Below are positions 1 to 8,084 of a DNA stretch of 43,946 nucleotides, one piece after another (within the stretch, counting starts at the first letter, position 1; every line of letters begins with the position of its first letter). Source of the DNA: JBCCCJ01 sp039029315 (GTDB lineage Bacteria > Bacteroidota > Bacteroidia > J057); the NCBI GenBank assembly GCA_039029315.1, contig JBCCGK010000098.1, positions 1 to 43,946 of the forward strand. Direction: 5' to 3'. The notes under the pieces are model-generated. The model searched no databases. It was not told the DNA's origin and saw only the letters and a list, made by a program, of their open reading frames with translations. A program made the position numbers and the translations under genes.

Positions 1-108
1 TGTCCCATTTGTTTCCTAGCATGTGGGGTCGTTTCTCTTTTTGAGGAGAAACGGGGCAGTGCGGAAGAGGTTTTGAAACAAGGCAATCTCTTTGATTGGG
101 AAATCTGA
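1..108 (+). CDS. C-terminal fragment of an unrecognised protein, cut by window edge
   Basis: Frame 1 is open from the first base to a TGA at 106-108 and encodes 35 residues with three cysteines near the edge (CPIC, then ACG) followed by a charged tail ending in LFDWEI. The Cys pattern could be part of a metal site or just the end of a larger domain. The frame is intact and the following 500 bases are non-coding, which is why I take it as a real 3' end. I do not recognise the family; too little is present to say what it does. Confidence 0.45.
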   Translation, partial: CPICFLACGVVSLFEEKRGSAEEVLKQGNLFDWEI

Positions 109-654
109 CGTACACCCGACTTCCTCCAAACAGGTCTTTGTTTAACAGAAATGGTGTTGTTTGCTATTTTTTTTTGTTTGATGGTCAAAGATCCCCCTTC
201 CAGAGAGGAGAGTCTCCCATATTAGGGATTTTGATTCTCTTTTCTCTCCAGCCTCATTGACTTTTTTTGAAAATCTTGTACCTTAAGCGTTGAATCAAAA
301 ACCCATCTTGATTTCGCTTTTCAAGCTCTCAAATCAGGATTCTGGCGTTTTGACAAGGCATATTTCGATTTTACCTATGCGATAATTTTATCGGAATCCT
401 GAAGTTCGGGATTTCGACGAAATGAATGTCCTCAGCATTCACCAAATTCAGGAGCAATCAAAACGGATTCCCGTGAATGCCTGAATTAGGTCTCCTTTGT
501 CGAATAGAATGTTCAACTCCAGCCTCTCATCTGATATGTGAAGAAGGGAGGAGGGACATTTGGCATTCATTTACGACCAAAATCAGTAATAGTCCTTTTG
601 AACAAAGATTCTTTTCCACCTACTTCGGCATTTTTGGAATATTAACTCAAACTC
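109..654. other. Intergenic region, no gene seen
   Basis: This is 546 bases of AT-rich sequence without a credible gene; the short open frame at 477-746 runs out of it into the next gene in the wrong frame. There is weak nested inverted-repeat structure at 435-487 (GCATTCAC at 435-442 with GTGAATGC at 473-480; AATTCAGG at 445-452 with CCTGAATT at 480-487). It presumably holds the terminator of the truncated upstream gene and the promoter of the FG-GAP gene, but I see no exact TAnnTTTG box. Confidence 0.5.
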
Positions 655-3201
655 ATGAAACCCATTACGTCTCTCCTATTCATTCTTTTTTCAGCAACAG
701 TGTCAGCCCAAACCTTCGTAGAAGTATTTCCAACTCCTCCTTTTGAAGGCCTCAAACATAGTTCTGTGGCATTTTCGGATGTGGACGGCGATGGAGACCA
801 GGATGTACTGACGACGGGTATTACACAATCATTCACACTCATTGCAGAGCTGTATACCAATGAGGGCTTAGGAAACTACACACAAACAGAACATCCTCCT
901 TTTCAGCCTGTATGGGATGGCTCTATCGCCTTTGCGGATATAGATGGCGATGGAGATGAAGATGTCCTGATTACCGGGCATGATGGTTTTTTCGACATAA
1001 GCTCAATCCTTTACACCAACGATGGTCTAGGCAACTTCACAGAAGCACAAGGCACTCCCTTTGATGGTGTGCGTTCAAGTTCTGTCGCTTTCTCAGATAT
1101 TGACGGGGATGGAGATCAGGATCTGCTCATTACTGGGGAAAATCATTCATTCGATCCTATTGCCAAGCTGTACACAAATGACGGATCAGGGAACTTCACA
1201 GAAGTTCAGGGGACACCATTCGAAGGAGTTAAGAACAGTTCCATTGCCTTTTCGGATATAGATGGGGATGGCGACGAGGACGTCTTGATTACAGGAGAGG
1301 AGAGTGAATTTAATTTTATCTCAAGCCTGTATACCAACGATGGCTCAGGGAGTTTTACTCTTGTGGCAGGAACTCCTTTTGAAGGAGTCAGTATTGGCTC
1401 AGTGGCTTTCTCAGATCTAGATGGTGATGATGACAAGGATCTTCTCATCCTGGGGCAGAATGTGCTCGCAAATCCATCTGCAAAGCTATTCAGGAACGAC
1501 GGATCAGGGAATTTCACAGAGGTTCAGGGAACATCCTTTGAAGGGGGGGGGTATTCCAAAATCGAATTGGCAGATGTGGATCAGGATGGGGACCAGGATG
1601 TTCTGATTGCTCTAATTAAGTCTTTTTCAGACCCCATGATTAAGCTCTATGCCAATGATGGCTCAGGGATTTTTACTGAAGTGATAGGAACCTCCTTTCC
1701 CGGAATTCGGAATGGTTCAACTCCCTTCTTGGATATTGATAATGATGGCGATCAGGATCTTCTGATTATTGGGGAAGATTCTTCCTTTACAAATATTGCC
1801 AAGCTGTACACCAATGACGGATCAGGAAACTTCGCTGAGGTATTCGGGGCACCTTTTGAGGGCATATGGAAAGGTTCTTTCGCCTTTGCGGATATAGATG
1901 GGGATACTGATCAGGATGTATTGATCACAGGAAGAACGAATGCCCTCGAAAGCTTTGCCAAGCTCTACACCAATGATGGGGTAGGAAATTTTATAGAAGT
2001 GGAGAATCAGCCCATTGAAGGGGTATGGACAAGTTCTATTGCCTTTGCAGATGTAAATGGGGACGATAATCTGGATCTCCTCATTGCTGGAGAAGTCCTT
2101 CCATTCGATTATCAAACCATCCTGTACCTCAATGATGGGATGGGGAATTACAGCAAAGTACAGGGAACTCCTTTCGATGGAGTCTTTGGGGGGTCGGTAG
2201 CATTTTCGGATATTGATGGCGATGACGACCAAGATGTTCTGATTACTGGTTCGGTTGATGCCTCCAATAGCAATGGGATTGCCAAACTCTACACAAATGA
2301 TGGCTCAGGAAACTTCAGTCTGGTCCAAGGGACACCTTTTATTGGAGTTGTAGCAAGTTCGGTTGCCTTTGCAGATGTGGATGGCGATCAGGATGATGAT
2401 GTATTGATTGCAGGAAAAGGAACTCCCGGATCCAATCTTTACAAGAATGATGGTTCTGGGAACTTCTCCCTGGTACAAGGCACTTCTTTTGCCCAGGCCT
2501 GGGAGGGCGCAGTCGCCTTTTCGGATATCGACGGTGATGGCGACCAGGATCTCCTCTCTACTGGAAGGGGATTTTCCGAGCTTTACCTCAACGACGGTTC
2601 CGGGAATTTCTCCCAGGTACAGGGAACACCTTTTGAAGGGATTAAAAAAAGTTCGATTGCCTTTGCAGATGTGGACGGTGATGAGGATCAAGATGTCCTC
2701 ATTTCTGGAGAAACGACCTCCTCAAGCTTCATTTCGAAACTCTTTACCAACAATGGATCAGGGAACTTTACCGAAGCACAAAACCTCCCTTTTGAAGCAG
2801 TTGAATATGGCTCCGTCGCCTTCTCAGATATTGACGGGGATGCAGATATGGATGTGCTCATAGCTGGAAATAATGGTTCTTCCTATATTACAAAACTCTA
2901 CCTTAACAATGACTTTGTTTCTGCACAGGATTTCTTTGTTGAAGGTCAGCCAGGCTTCGTACTTTTTCCCAATCCTACGGAATCATATACCATTAACCTT
3001 AGATATATTTCTGATGACATCGGTTCAGTAGAGATCACTGTTTTTGACCTGAGAGGAAGACAACTCTTTCGCCAACAGGAAGGAATTAGCGTAGGTGAAC
3101 AAATTTTTTCCTTTGACTTGTCTGTCCTCTCAAAAGGCACCTATTTCTTCCAGCTAACCACCCAAGAACAAAGATTAATCAAAAAATTCATCCTTCGATA
3201 A
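655..3201 (+). CDS. FG-GAP/VCBS-repeat surface protein with T9SS sorting domain
   Basis: This 848-residue protein starts with a Sec signal peptide (residues 1-19, ending VSAQ). It continues with 14 consecutive FG-GAP/VCBS-type repeats of about 53 residues, each carrying a calcium-loop motif of the form DxDxDxDxD followed by VLITG and a YTNDGSGNF segment. The last ~80 residues form a type A T9SS sorting domain (VLFPNPTE at the start, KKFILR at the end). FG-GAP/VCBS repeats are known to build calcium-stabilised beta-propeller blades, so 14 repeats would suit two seven-bladed propellers; that count match is inference. The protein is expected to cross the outer membrane by T9SS and be anchored or released. 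No enzymatic domain is seen, so an adhesive or structural role is most likely. A strong hairpin follows the stop codon. Confidence 0.93.
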   Translation: MKPITSLLFILFSATVSAQTFVEVFPTPPFEGLKHSSVAFSDVDGDGDQDVLTTGITQSFTLIAELYTNEGLGNYTQTEHPPFQPVWDGSIAFADIDGDGDEDVLITGHDGFFDISSILYTNDGLGNFTEAQGTPFDGVRSSSVAFSDIDGDGDQDLLITGENHSFDPIAKLYTNDGSGNFTEVQGTPFEGVKNSSIAFSDIDGDGDEDVLITGEESEFNFISSLYTNDGSGSFTLVAGTPFEGVSIGSVAFSDLDGDDDKDLLILGQNVLANPSAKLFRNDGSGNFTEVQGTSFEGGGYSKIELADVDQDGDQDVLIALIKSFSDPMIKLYANDGSGIFTEVIGTSFPGIRNGSTPFLDIDNDGDQDLLIIGEDSSFTNIAKLYTNDGSGNFAEVFGAPFEGIWKGSFAFADIDGDTDQDVLITGRTNALESFAKLYTNDGVGNFIEVENQPIEGVWTSSIAFADVNGDDNLDLLIAGEVLPFDYQTILYLNDGMGNYSKVQGTPFDGVFGGSVAFSDIDGDDDQDVLITGSVDASNSNGIAKLYTNDGSGNFSLVQGTPFIGVVASSVAFADVDGDQDDDVLIAGKGTPGSNLYKNDGSGNFSLVQGTSFAQAWEGAVAFSDIDGDGDQDLLSTGRGFSELYLNDGSGNFSQVQGTPFEGIKKSSIAFADVDGDEDQDVLISGETTSSSFISKLFTNNGSGNFTEAQNLPFEAVEYGSVAFSDIDGDADMDVLIAGNNGSSYITKLYLNNDFVSAQDFFVEGQPGFVLFPNPTESYTINLRYISDDIGSVEITVFDLRGRQLFRQQEGISVGEQIFSFDLSVLSKGTYFFQLTTQEQRLIKKFILR
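778..2856 (+). repeat. Fourteen in-frame ~159-bp coding repeats
   Basis: The codon opening each calcium loop (GAT of DxDGD) falls at 778, 937, 1096, 1255, 1414, 1573, 1732, 1891, 2050, 2209, 2374, 2524, 2668 and 2827. The first nine intervals and the last are exactly 159 bp (53 codons); the other three are 165, 150 and 144 bp. Most loops keep D at four alternating positions; repeat 6 (DVDQDGDQD) and repeat 9 (DVNGDDNLD) are the most diverged. The regularity points to growth by tandem duplication of one blade-coding unit. Confidence 0.9.
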
Positions 3202-3249
3202 AACTGTCAATGAATGTTTCTTACATAAAAATCAACTCGTAAGGGTTCT

Positions 3250-3290
3250 CTCTGAGGATTCGCCTTTCCTTTGTCAACGAATCCTCAGAG
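3250..3290 (+). terminator. Stem-loop after FG-GAP gene
   Basis: A perfect 13-bp inverted repeat (CTCTGAGGATTCG at 3250-3262 and its complement at 3278-3290) encloses a 15-base loop and lies 49 bp after the stop at 3201. No long T tract follows directly, so this may be a terminator or an mRNA-stabilising hairpin. Confidence 0.6.
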
Positions 3291-3416
3291 GACTTTGCAT
3301 GGAGAGTCTTTCTTTGTAGAAAAAACAGAGTTGGAGGCCAACGATCCCAATTCATCTCAGGGAGGCAAGAATCACACCTAATGTAAAAATTGTCGCCTCC
3401 CTCCCTCCATTTTTCC

Positions 3417-3424
3417 TATCTTTG
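3417..3424 (+). promoter_or_regulatory. Bacteroidota -7 promoter box (TATCTTTG)
   Basis: TATCTTTG is an exact match to the Bacteroidota consensus TAnnTTTG and lies 38 bp before the ATG at 3463. A TTG at 3390-3392 is the only candidate -33 element, but its 24-base spacing is longer than usual. It would drive the TIMP-like gene. Confidence 0.5.
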
Positions 3425-3462
3425 ATACCGAACAATCTCACATTCTTTCGGTTTTTCAATAT

Positions 3463-3969
3463 ATGAAAGTCGCCTTTGCTTCCCTTATTTTTCTACTCCT
3501 TAGCCTCTACGCCCATGGTGATTCCTATGTTTGCGACCCGGAAATCAGCCTCCAGGAGCAAATCGATCAGGCAGATATCATCTTTTCAGGAACCTGTATT
3601 TTTGTCAATACCAATTGGGTAGCTGGCGGTCACAAATTTGTATTCAAAGTCGACCAAAGCTGGAAGAGGCGAATCGACAGTCTCTATATTGTGAATAGCA
3701 AGCATGAAACAAATGCGGGCTTTGCATTTGAAAAAGATCAGGCGTATCTGGTGTATGTAGACAAAGGCTTCACACCCAAAACCAATATTTGTATGGGAAA
3801 CAAATTGTTGGAACAAGCAGAAGAGGACTTGCAACTACTCGGCCCTGGCAGGCCTCCCGGCAAATCCAGCATGATTGGCCCGATGATGATTGGGGTGAGC
3901 CTTCTCGCGCTATTCTCATTTGTCTTTCTGGGAGTTGTCGTATTGAGAAAACAGAAAAAGCCTTCCTGA
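3463..3969 (+). CDS. Exported TIMP/NTR-like protein with C-terminal membrane anchor
   Basis: The 168-residue product has a signal peptide (1-19), a first cysteine soon after the cleavage region (YVCDPE), and a pattern typical of bacterial TIMP/netrin-like OB-fold domains: alternating strands with ADIIFSGTC, FKVDQSWK, FEKDQAYLVY and a final Cys before a helix ending in DLQLL. A hydrophobic helix near residues 136-160 is followed by RKQKKPS, giving a periplasmic or extracellular domain with a short cytoplasmic tail. Eukaryotic TIMPs inhibit metalloproteinases; bacterial members of the fold have no established role, so the name describes fold only. The gene appears to stand alone behind its own promoter. 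Confidence 0.65.
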   Translation: MKVAFASLIFLLLSLYAHGDSYVCDPEISLQEQIDQADIIFSGTCIFVNTNWVAGGHKFVFKVDQSWKRRIDSLYIVNSKHETNAGFAFEKDQAYLVYVDKGFTPKTNICMGNKLLEQAEEDLQLLGPGRPPGKSSMIGPMMIGVSLLALFSFVFLGVVVLRKQKKPS

Positions 3970-4039
3970 TGTTTCTTTTTCCTCTTCTCCCCTGTTACCT
4001 TTAACTTCCAACTCGGTCTTTTTACCTCAAAACACCTCT

Positions 4040-4723
4040 ATGTCCGATCCAGCTGCTTCTGTAAAAATCGAAGAAGGGTGGAAACAAGCCCTCAGCAACG
4101 AATGGGGAAAAGCCTATTTCCAACAACTCAAGGCCTTTTTGCTTAGTGAAAAACAAACCGGTCAAACGATCTACCCACCTGGAAGTATGATCTTCAATGC
4201 CTTCAATACTACTCCTTTTGACCAGGTGAAAGCCGTCATCATCGGACAAGATCCATATCATGGTCCAGGTCAGGCACATGGGTTATGCTTCTCTGTTCCT
4301 CACGGGATTCGTACCCCCCCCTCCCTCAAACGAATCTATAAAGAGTTGGCTGATGATGTGAGAATCAGCATCCCCGCTCACGGGAATCTCGAAAAATGGG
4401 CCCAACAGGGTATCCTTATGCTCAACTCTATGCTGACTGTTCGGGCAGGGCAGGCAGCCTCCCATCAGAAAAAAGGATGGGAACAGTTCACCACAGCAGC
4501 TATTCAAGCACTGAATCAGCAGAAAGAAGGAATTGTGTTTTTGTTGTGGGGACGGTATGCGCAGGAAAAAGGAGCCATCATTGACCCCAATCGTCATCAT
4601 GTACTGAAAGCAGCTCATCCCTCCCCTCTTGCTCGGCATGGGTTTCTTGGGTGTAAGCACTTTTCACAAACCAATGCCTTCCTCCAGCAACAAGGCAAAG
4701 ATCCTATTGATTGGCAGGTATAA
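4040..4723 (+). CDS. ung: Uracil-DNA glycosylase, family 1
   Basis: This 227-residue protein removes uracil from DNA by cleaving the N-glycosidic bond, the first step of base excision repair. The water-activating motif GQDPYHG is at residues 69-75 with the catalytic Asp at 71. The DNA-intercalation motif HPSPLARHGFLG is at 193-204, and the uracil-binding LMLNSMLTVR segment lies at about 126-135. The length is that of a full Ung. The ATG at 4040 puts a typical short N-terminal helix ahead of the core. It converges on the RQC-HRDC gene, and two hairpins lie between the stop codons. Confidence 0.97.
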   Translation: MSDPAASVKIEEGWKQALSNEWGKAYFQQLKAFLLSEKQTGQTIYPPGSMIFNAFNTTPFDQVKAVIIGQDPYHGPGQAHGLCFSVPHGIRTPPSLKRIYKELADDVRISIPAHGNLEKWAQQGILMLNSMLTVRAGQAASHQKKGWEQFTTAAIQALNQQKEGIVFLLWGRYAQEKGAIIDPNRHHVLKAAHPSPLARHGFLGCKHFSQTNAFLQQQGKDPIDWQV

Positions 4724-4731
4724 TGCCAAGA

Positions 4732-4779
4732 CCCCTGTTGGTAACAGGGGCCCGCGGATCACGTGATTAAGCAATCACG
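4732..4779. terminator. Two stem-loops between convergent genes
   Basis: CCCCTGTT (4732-4739) pairs with AACAGGGG (4743-4750) around a 3-base loop, and CGTGATT (4762-4768) pairs with AATCACG (4773-4779) around a 4-base loop. They fill the 64-bp gap between the stops of ung and the RQC-HRDC gene and probably end transcription from both sides. Confidence 0.6.
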
Positions 4780-4787
4780 GTGTCCAG

Positions 4788-5741
4788 TCAGGAAGCATAC
4801 CGCATCGCAGGTTCGCCGACCTTCTCTGCATAATGCCGACACAAAGCCAAGGTGTCATAGTCGATGCCAAGTACTTCATGTGCAGGCTTGAGGCGACGAT
4901 CATCCACCGATCGAAAATACTCCGCACCTTTGTAGAGGATCTTGGGATCTAACTGTTGTTCAATCCAGGGATTCAGATCCAGTTTTCCTGCTTCATGAAG
5001 GGTAAATAAATACTTTCTCACGGTGGTCGTTTGCAACTTCCTTCTCTCAGCAATTTCCTCCAGACTAAACCCTGATTCGTACAAATCCTTCACCTTTCGG
5101 TGACTGGGAGAGTTAGCCTTGGAATGAATGCCACTCACAGCATCTTCTTCTTTTTTCTCTACGATCTGATTGATCGCGGTCAGCAAGAGAAGCTTGACGG
5201 CTTGCTCCAATTGACTAATTCCGGGAAGGGCATTCAGGCTCTGCTCATCTTGAGGAAGTTGATGGATCATGCAGGCAATGGTATAGTTGGTGAATAGTTC
5301 ATAGGCCTGTTTGCCCAATCGATCTGCCGCTTCCTTGCGAATGGATCGTACCGCGAGCAGAAGTTCAAATCCCCACCATCCTGTAAAGATTTCCTTCCGC
5401 ATGACGATCATGTTCTGGGGATTATCCAGCCATTGCGTCCCGCTATCTGTTATCTTCAATGTTCCGTATTGCGGGTCTGTAACTTCCAGCAATTGTTCTT
5501 CTGTCAGATAGTATATGATGTCTTCCAGTCGGAAGCGTGAGTGTGCATCCAGTGCCCCAAAGGTTTCCAGATCCTTATGAGAAACTTTTCTCAAATCAAA
5601 TCGATTGTCTCCAATCAGGATTCGGGAGATATAAGCAGCAGAGTAAGGTCTGTCCAACAGCAATACTGTTTTGAGAATTTGCATGCTTTCATGCTGGAGA
5701 TTAATATCTGTTGGGAAGGATTTTTGAGTTTCTGTAGTCAT
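4788..5741 (-). CDS. RecQ C-terminal-like protein without helicase (RQC-HRDC-HTH), copy A
   Basis: The 317-residue protein resembles the part of RecQ that follows the helicase core. Residues ~18-110 look like the RQC winged helix (ILKTVLLLDRPYSAAYISRI, then QYGTLKITDSG for the wing). Residues ~125-200 resemble an HRDC helical domain (YELFTNYTIACMIHQLP, LNALPGI). Residues ~215-317 match the HTH found at RecQ C termini (SLEEIAERRKLQTTTVRKYL). No Walker A or B motif and no zinc-binding Cys cluster is present. These modules bind DNA in RecQ, so a DNA-binding or structure-recognition role is inferred; no enzyme activity is predicted. It lies 57 bp downstream of paralogue B in the same direction, probably one operon. 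Confidence 0.75.
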   Translation of the reverse strand: MTTETQKSFPTDINLQHESMQILKTVLLLDRPYSAAYISRILIGDNRFDLRKVSHKDLETFGALDAHSRFRLEDIIYYLTEEQLLEVTDPQYGTLKITDSGTQWLDNPQNMIVMRKEIFTGWWGFELLLAVRSIRKEAADRLGKQAYELFTNYTIACMIHQLPQDEQSLNALPGISQLEQAVKLLLLTAINQIVEKKEEDAVSGIHSKANSPSHRKVKDLYESGFSLEEIAERRKLQTTTVRKYLFTLHEAGKLDLNPWIEQQLDPKILYKGAEYFRSVDDRRLKPAHEVLGIDYDTLALCRHYAEKVGEPAMRYAS

Positions 5742-5798
5742 CGTTCAAGAAAAATTAACAGTGAATAATGGGTAAATCGGAAAAATGAATAATGGGTG

Positions 5799-6746
5799 TC
5801 AAGAGGCTGCTTTCAATTCTTCCTGACTAAAGGAAAGCTTTGACACATATAATCGACAAAGACGAAGGGTATCATAATCCAGTCCCAGTGCCTCATAGGC
5901 ATCTTTCAACCGAATATTCTCAGCTTTGAGAAAGAAGTTGCTCCCTTTTTGCAGAACCTCTTTTTCTACTGTGGTTTCGATCCAGTGTCGCAGATCAATT
6001 TCACCTGCCCGATGGAGATCCAACAATGTTGTGCGGACCGATTGTGGCTTGATCATTCGTTTGCGGGCAATCGCAGCTTCACTCAATCCCACTTCAAATA
6101 AGCTCTTCACTTGTTGATAGCTGGGACGACGGACCTTCTTCAACAGGCGAATTTGATCATCTTGTTTCTTTCGTTCCAGCACCTCTTGAACTACCTTCAA
6201 AATTGCAGGACCATACCTATTGGCTTTGTATTCCCCAAATCCAGGCACCAATCTCAGGCTGTTCACATCTGTAGGTTTTTCCCGGATGATGGAATCCAAA
6301 GAATAGTCTGTGAAGATCCGAAAGCTTGCAATGCTCTGCTCCTGACTCAAGTTCCTGCGGACCTTTCGCAACTCTGTCAGGAGGAGGTAGTCATAAGTGC
6401 TCCTGCGAAGGTCTCTCTTGCGAACGCGGAGTTCCTTGGGAGCATCAAGAAATGTGATGCCTTTTTCAGTTGTAGACAACCGACCATAGACACTGTCTTG
6501 AACCTGTAGGTAGTGTTGTTGTACCAAAAAATGAATGACGTTTCGGAGATAGTCTCCTGATCGATCTGCCAGACTGTCGAAGGTCTCATATTCTGCATGA
6601 CACAATTGTTTCAAAAATTGCTTTTTCCCTCTCAAGATGTTGATCAGATAGTTGGCAGCATAGGATTCTTCGAGCAACAGGATGGTTTTGAGGATTTCCT
6701 GTGTTTCTTCAGTGATCGATACGTGTGTTGTCTTGATTGCTTCCAT
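5799..6746 (-). CDS. RecQ C-terminal-like protein without helicase (RQC-HRDC-HTH), copy B
   Basis: This 315-residue paralogue of the following gene has clearer RecQ features. An RQC-type winged helix spans residues ~15-105 (ILKTILLLEESYAANYLINI; YGRLSTTEKG). A good HRDC domain lies at ~120-195 (LLLTELRKVRRNLS, FRIFTDYSLDSIIREKPTD, LVPGFGEYKANRYGP). An HTH module follows at ~205-315 (SYQQVKSLFEVGLSEAAIAR). Both proteins share a closing LGxDYDTLxLCR segment. It lacks any ATPase motif. It is the first gene of the pair and has a 361-bp upstream region containing a perfect 16-bp palindrome. It could act with a RecQ helicase encoded elsewhere, or as a transcription or recombination accessory factor; both are inference. 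Confidence 0.78.
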   Translation of the reverse strand: MEAIKTTHVSITEETQEILKTILLLEESYAANYLINILRGKKQFLKQLCHAEYETFDSLADRSGDYLRNVIHFLVQQHYLQVQDSVYGRLSTTEKGITFLDAPKELRVRKRDLRRSTYDYLLLTELRKVRRNLSQEQSIASFRIFTDYSLDSIIREKPTDVNSLRLVPGFGEYKANRYGPAILKVVQEVLERKKQDDQIRLLKKVRRPSYQQVKSLFEVGLSEAAIARKRMIKPQSVRTTLLDLHRAGEIDLRHWIETTVEKEVLQKGSNFFLKAENIRLKDAYEALGLDYDTLRLCRLYVSKLSFSQEELKAAS

Positions 6747-7107
6747 GTTTTTGTTCTTAGTAGTATTTGTAAACAGTTGTCGATGACAAATATCTAGCTG
6801 TAGAGAACAAGCTCTATGGAAATAAGAGGAAGTCCTTCTGATTCGATCGCTTCCCTATATATAGGGAGGTTTTTGAACAAAAATTCACACAAAAAACTAT
6901 AAATCAATCGATTGAGAAATGGAATAATATCTCAATACAGTAACTCATTTCGCTAAAAAAAATCTGAAACATGATCTCTTTTTACCGTTTTCGGAGTACA
7001 AAGGCCCGTTCAGCAGAAAAACGCCTACGCTTATATAGTAGAGCTTCCCTTTATCACTGAGAACAAATTATTTTGCCATCAACATAGCTGTCTCAAATTT
7101 TTTTCCA
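6747..7107. other. Divergent intergenic region
   Basis: These 361 bases lie between the divergent starts of the RQC-HRDC gene B and the gene at 7108. They are AT-rich and hold the palindrome at 6852-6867. A near-match to the -7 box on the minus strand (GATATTTG, complement of 6785-6792) is 39 bp from the gene B start. No reading frame here looks like a gene. Confidence 0.5.
6852..6867. promoter_or_regulatory. 16-bp perfect palindrome, possible operator
   Basis: TCCCTATA is followed directly by its reverse complement TATAGGGA. The site is 105 bp upstream of the RQC-HRDC gene B start and 240 bp upstream of the divergent gene. A short-arm palindrome without a loop suits a dimeric HTH regulator better than an RNA hairpin. 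The binding factor is unknown. Confidence 0.35.
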
Positions 7108-7722
7108 ATGAATTACCTTCTCCTCTTGACCATACTTCTCCTGACACTTGATCCGGTTGTCCTACGGAGTCAGGACCTGAAGTTATCTCCTCCCCAATTT
7201 GATACGCCAAGGGCTGTTCATCAACAATCTGTAAGGCCCATATTAGCAGAATTACATTTTGAGGTGAGGCGAATTAGCTTGCAATCCATCAATGGTTCAG
7301 AGACTTATTTTGATCAGAATTCCCGGACCTATTCGCAACGATCCAAGTCTTACCAGACAAGCATCCGCTATCGAGTTATCTGGTATTTAGATGGTGAAAA
7401 ACCCAAAGTCCTCAATAGAAAAAACAGAAAAGTCGTCAGAGAATTTTTGCAAGACCGTCCAGAATCCCTGGCTGCGTTCAATCGGTTTGTTCGATTTCAC
7501 AGTCGAAGCGACTTATTGATGGGGGGAGTGTTTGGCGGGGTGGGCCTTGCCATTCTGGGAAGAAGAAGTAGCCCGTCGGATCTTCCTTTCTGGCAGGCGA
7601 ATGGAGCGATTGTGGTCGGTGGACTCATCGCCGTTGGAGGATTGGTCGGTGGAGGACGTAAATGGCACAGGATCCGCAAACGACTTGAGGAAACAGCACG
7701 CCTCTACAATCAAGGGAGATAA
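7108..7722 (+). CDS. Exported/membrane protein of unknown function
   Basis: The 204-residue protein begins with a hydrophobic signal-like segment (1-20). A basic, tyrosine-rich central region (residues ~60-125, with YRVIWYLDGEKPKV) follows. Two glycine-rich hydrophobic stretches (about 135-152 and 168-188, the latter IVVGGLIAVGGLVGGG) precede a basic C-terminal helix. I recognise no family. The Gly-rich hairpin of membrane helices and basic tail suggest insertion in the inner membrane. It is monocistronic as far as can be seen, divergent from the RQC-HRDC pair. Confidence 0.6.
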   Translation: MNYLLLLTILLLTLDPVVLRSQDLKLSPPQFDTPRAVHQQSVRPILAELHFEVRRISLQSINGSETYFDQNSRTYSQRSKSYQTSIRYRVIWYLDGEKPKVLNRKNRKVVREFLQDRPESLAAFNRFVRFHSRSDLLMGGVFGGVGLAILGRRSSPSDLPFWQANGAIVVGGLIAVGGLVGGGRKWHRIRKRLEETARLYNQGR

Positions 7723-7945
7723 GTAAGTATTAGGACAAATTTATTTGTGAGGGATATAGTGGGCATAGGGGAAAAAGGGAGAAATCTTACCAATCAAACC
7801 ATTATATCCCCTAATTCCCTTATACCCAAAATCAACCCTAATATTGTCTATATACTTAATAGGACACAATTAAATTGTAGGATCTTGTTCCTCCCCCAAC
7901 CCCTCCAAAGAGAGAGATCTGCGATTGCAGGCTTGTGGACTGATG

Positions 7946-7963
7946 TCTCCCGCCGGCGGGAGA
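7946..7963. repeat. GC-rich 18-bp perfect palindrome
   Basis: TCTCCCGCC is followed directly by GGCGGGAGA. It is markedly GC-richer than its AT-rich surroundings and lies between convergent genes. It could form a cruciform or RNA stem, or be a copy of a dispersed palindromic element. Confidence 0.5.
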
Positions 7964-8052
7964 GCGAGAGGGTGGAGCATAATTGTCAATTGTAAATTTG
8001 GTCAAACACGTAAGTCTATTTTTACTGAGGAACTTTCTTCCCATTCACAACA

Positions 8053-8084
8053 ATTCCCGACCGATCCTTCGATCAGTCGGGAAT
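8053..8084 (-). terminator. Stem-loop downstream of DUF547 gene
   Basis: Fourteen-base arms (ATTCCCGACCGATC and GATCAGTCGGGAAT) pair with one mismatch around a 4-base loop, 28 bp beyond the stop of the DUF547 gene at 8112. The position suits a terminator for that gene, possibly also for the convergent gene ending at 7722. Confidence 0.5.

Noticed and set aside
655..930. Alternative gene starting at 477
   Set aside because: The frame from 477 to 746 is out of frame with the FG-GAP gene, and only the ATG at 655 gives a proper signal peptide.
1822..2691. Minus-strand frames inside the FG-GAP gene
   Set aside because: They follow the 159-bp repeat periodicity of the sense gene and are shadows of it.
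7747..7995. Plus-strand open frame of 82 codons in the intergenic gap
   Set aside because: It runs through a perfect GC-rich palindrome and has no protein-like pattern.
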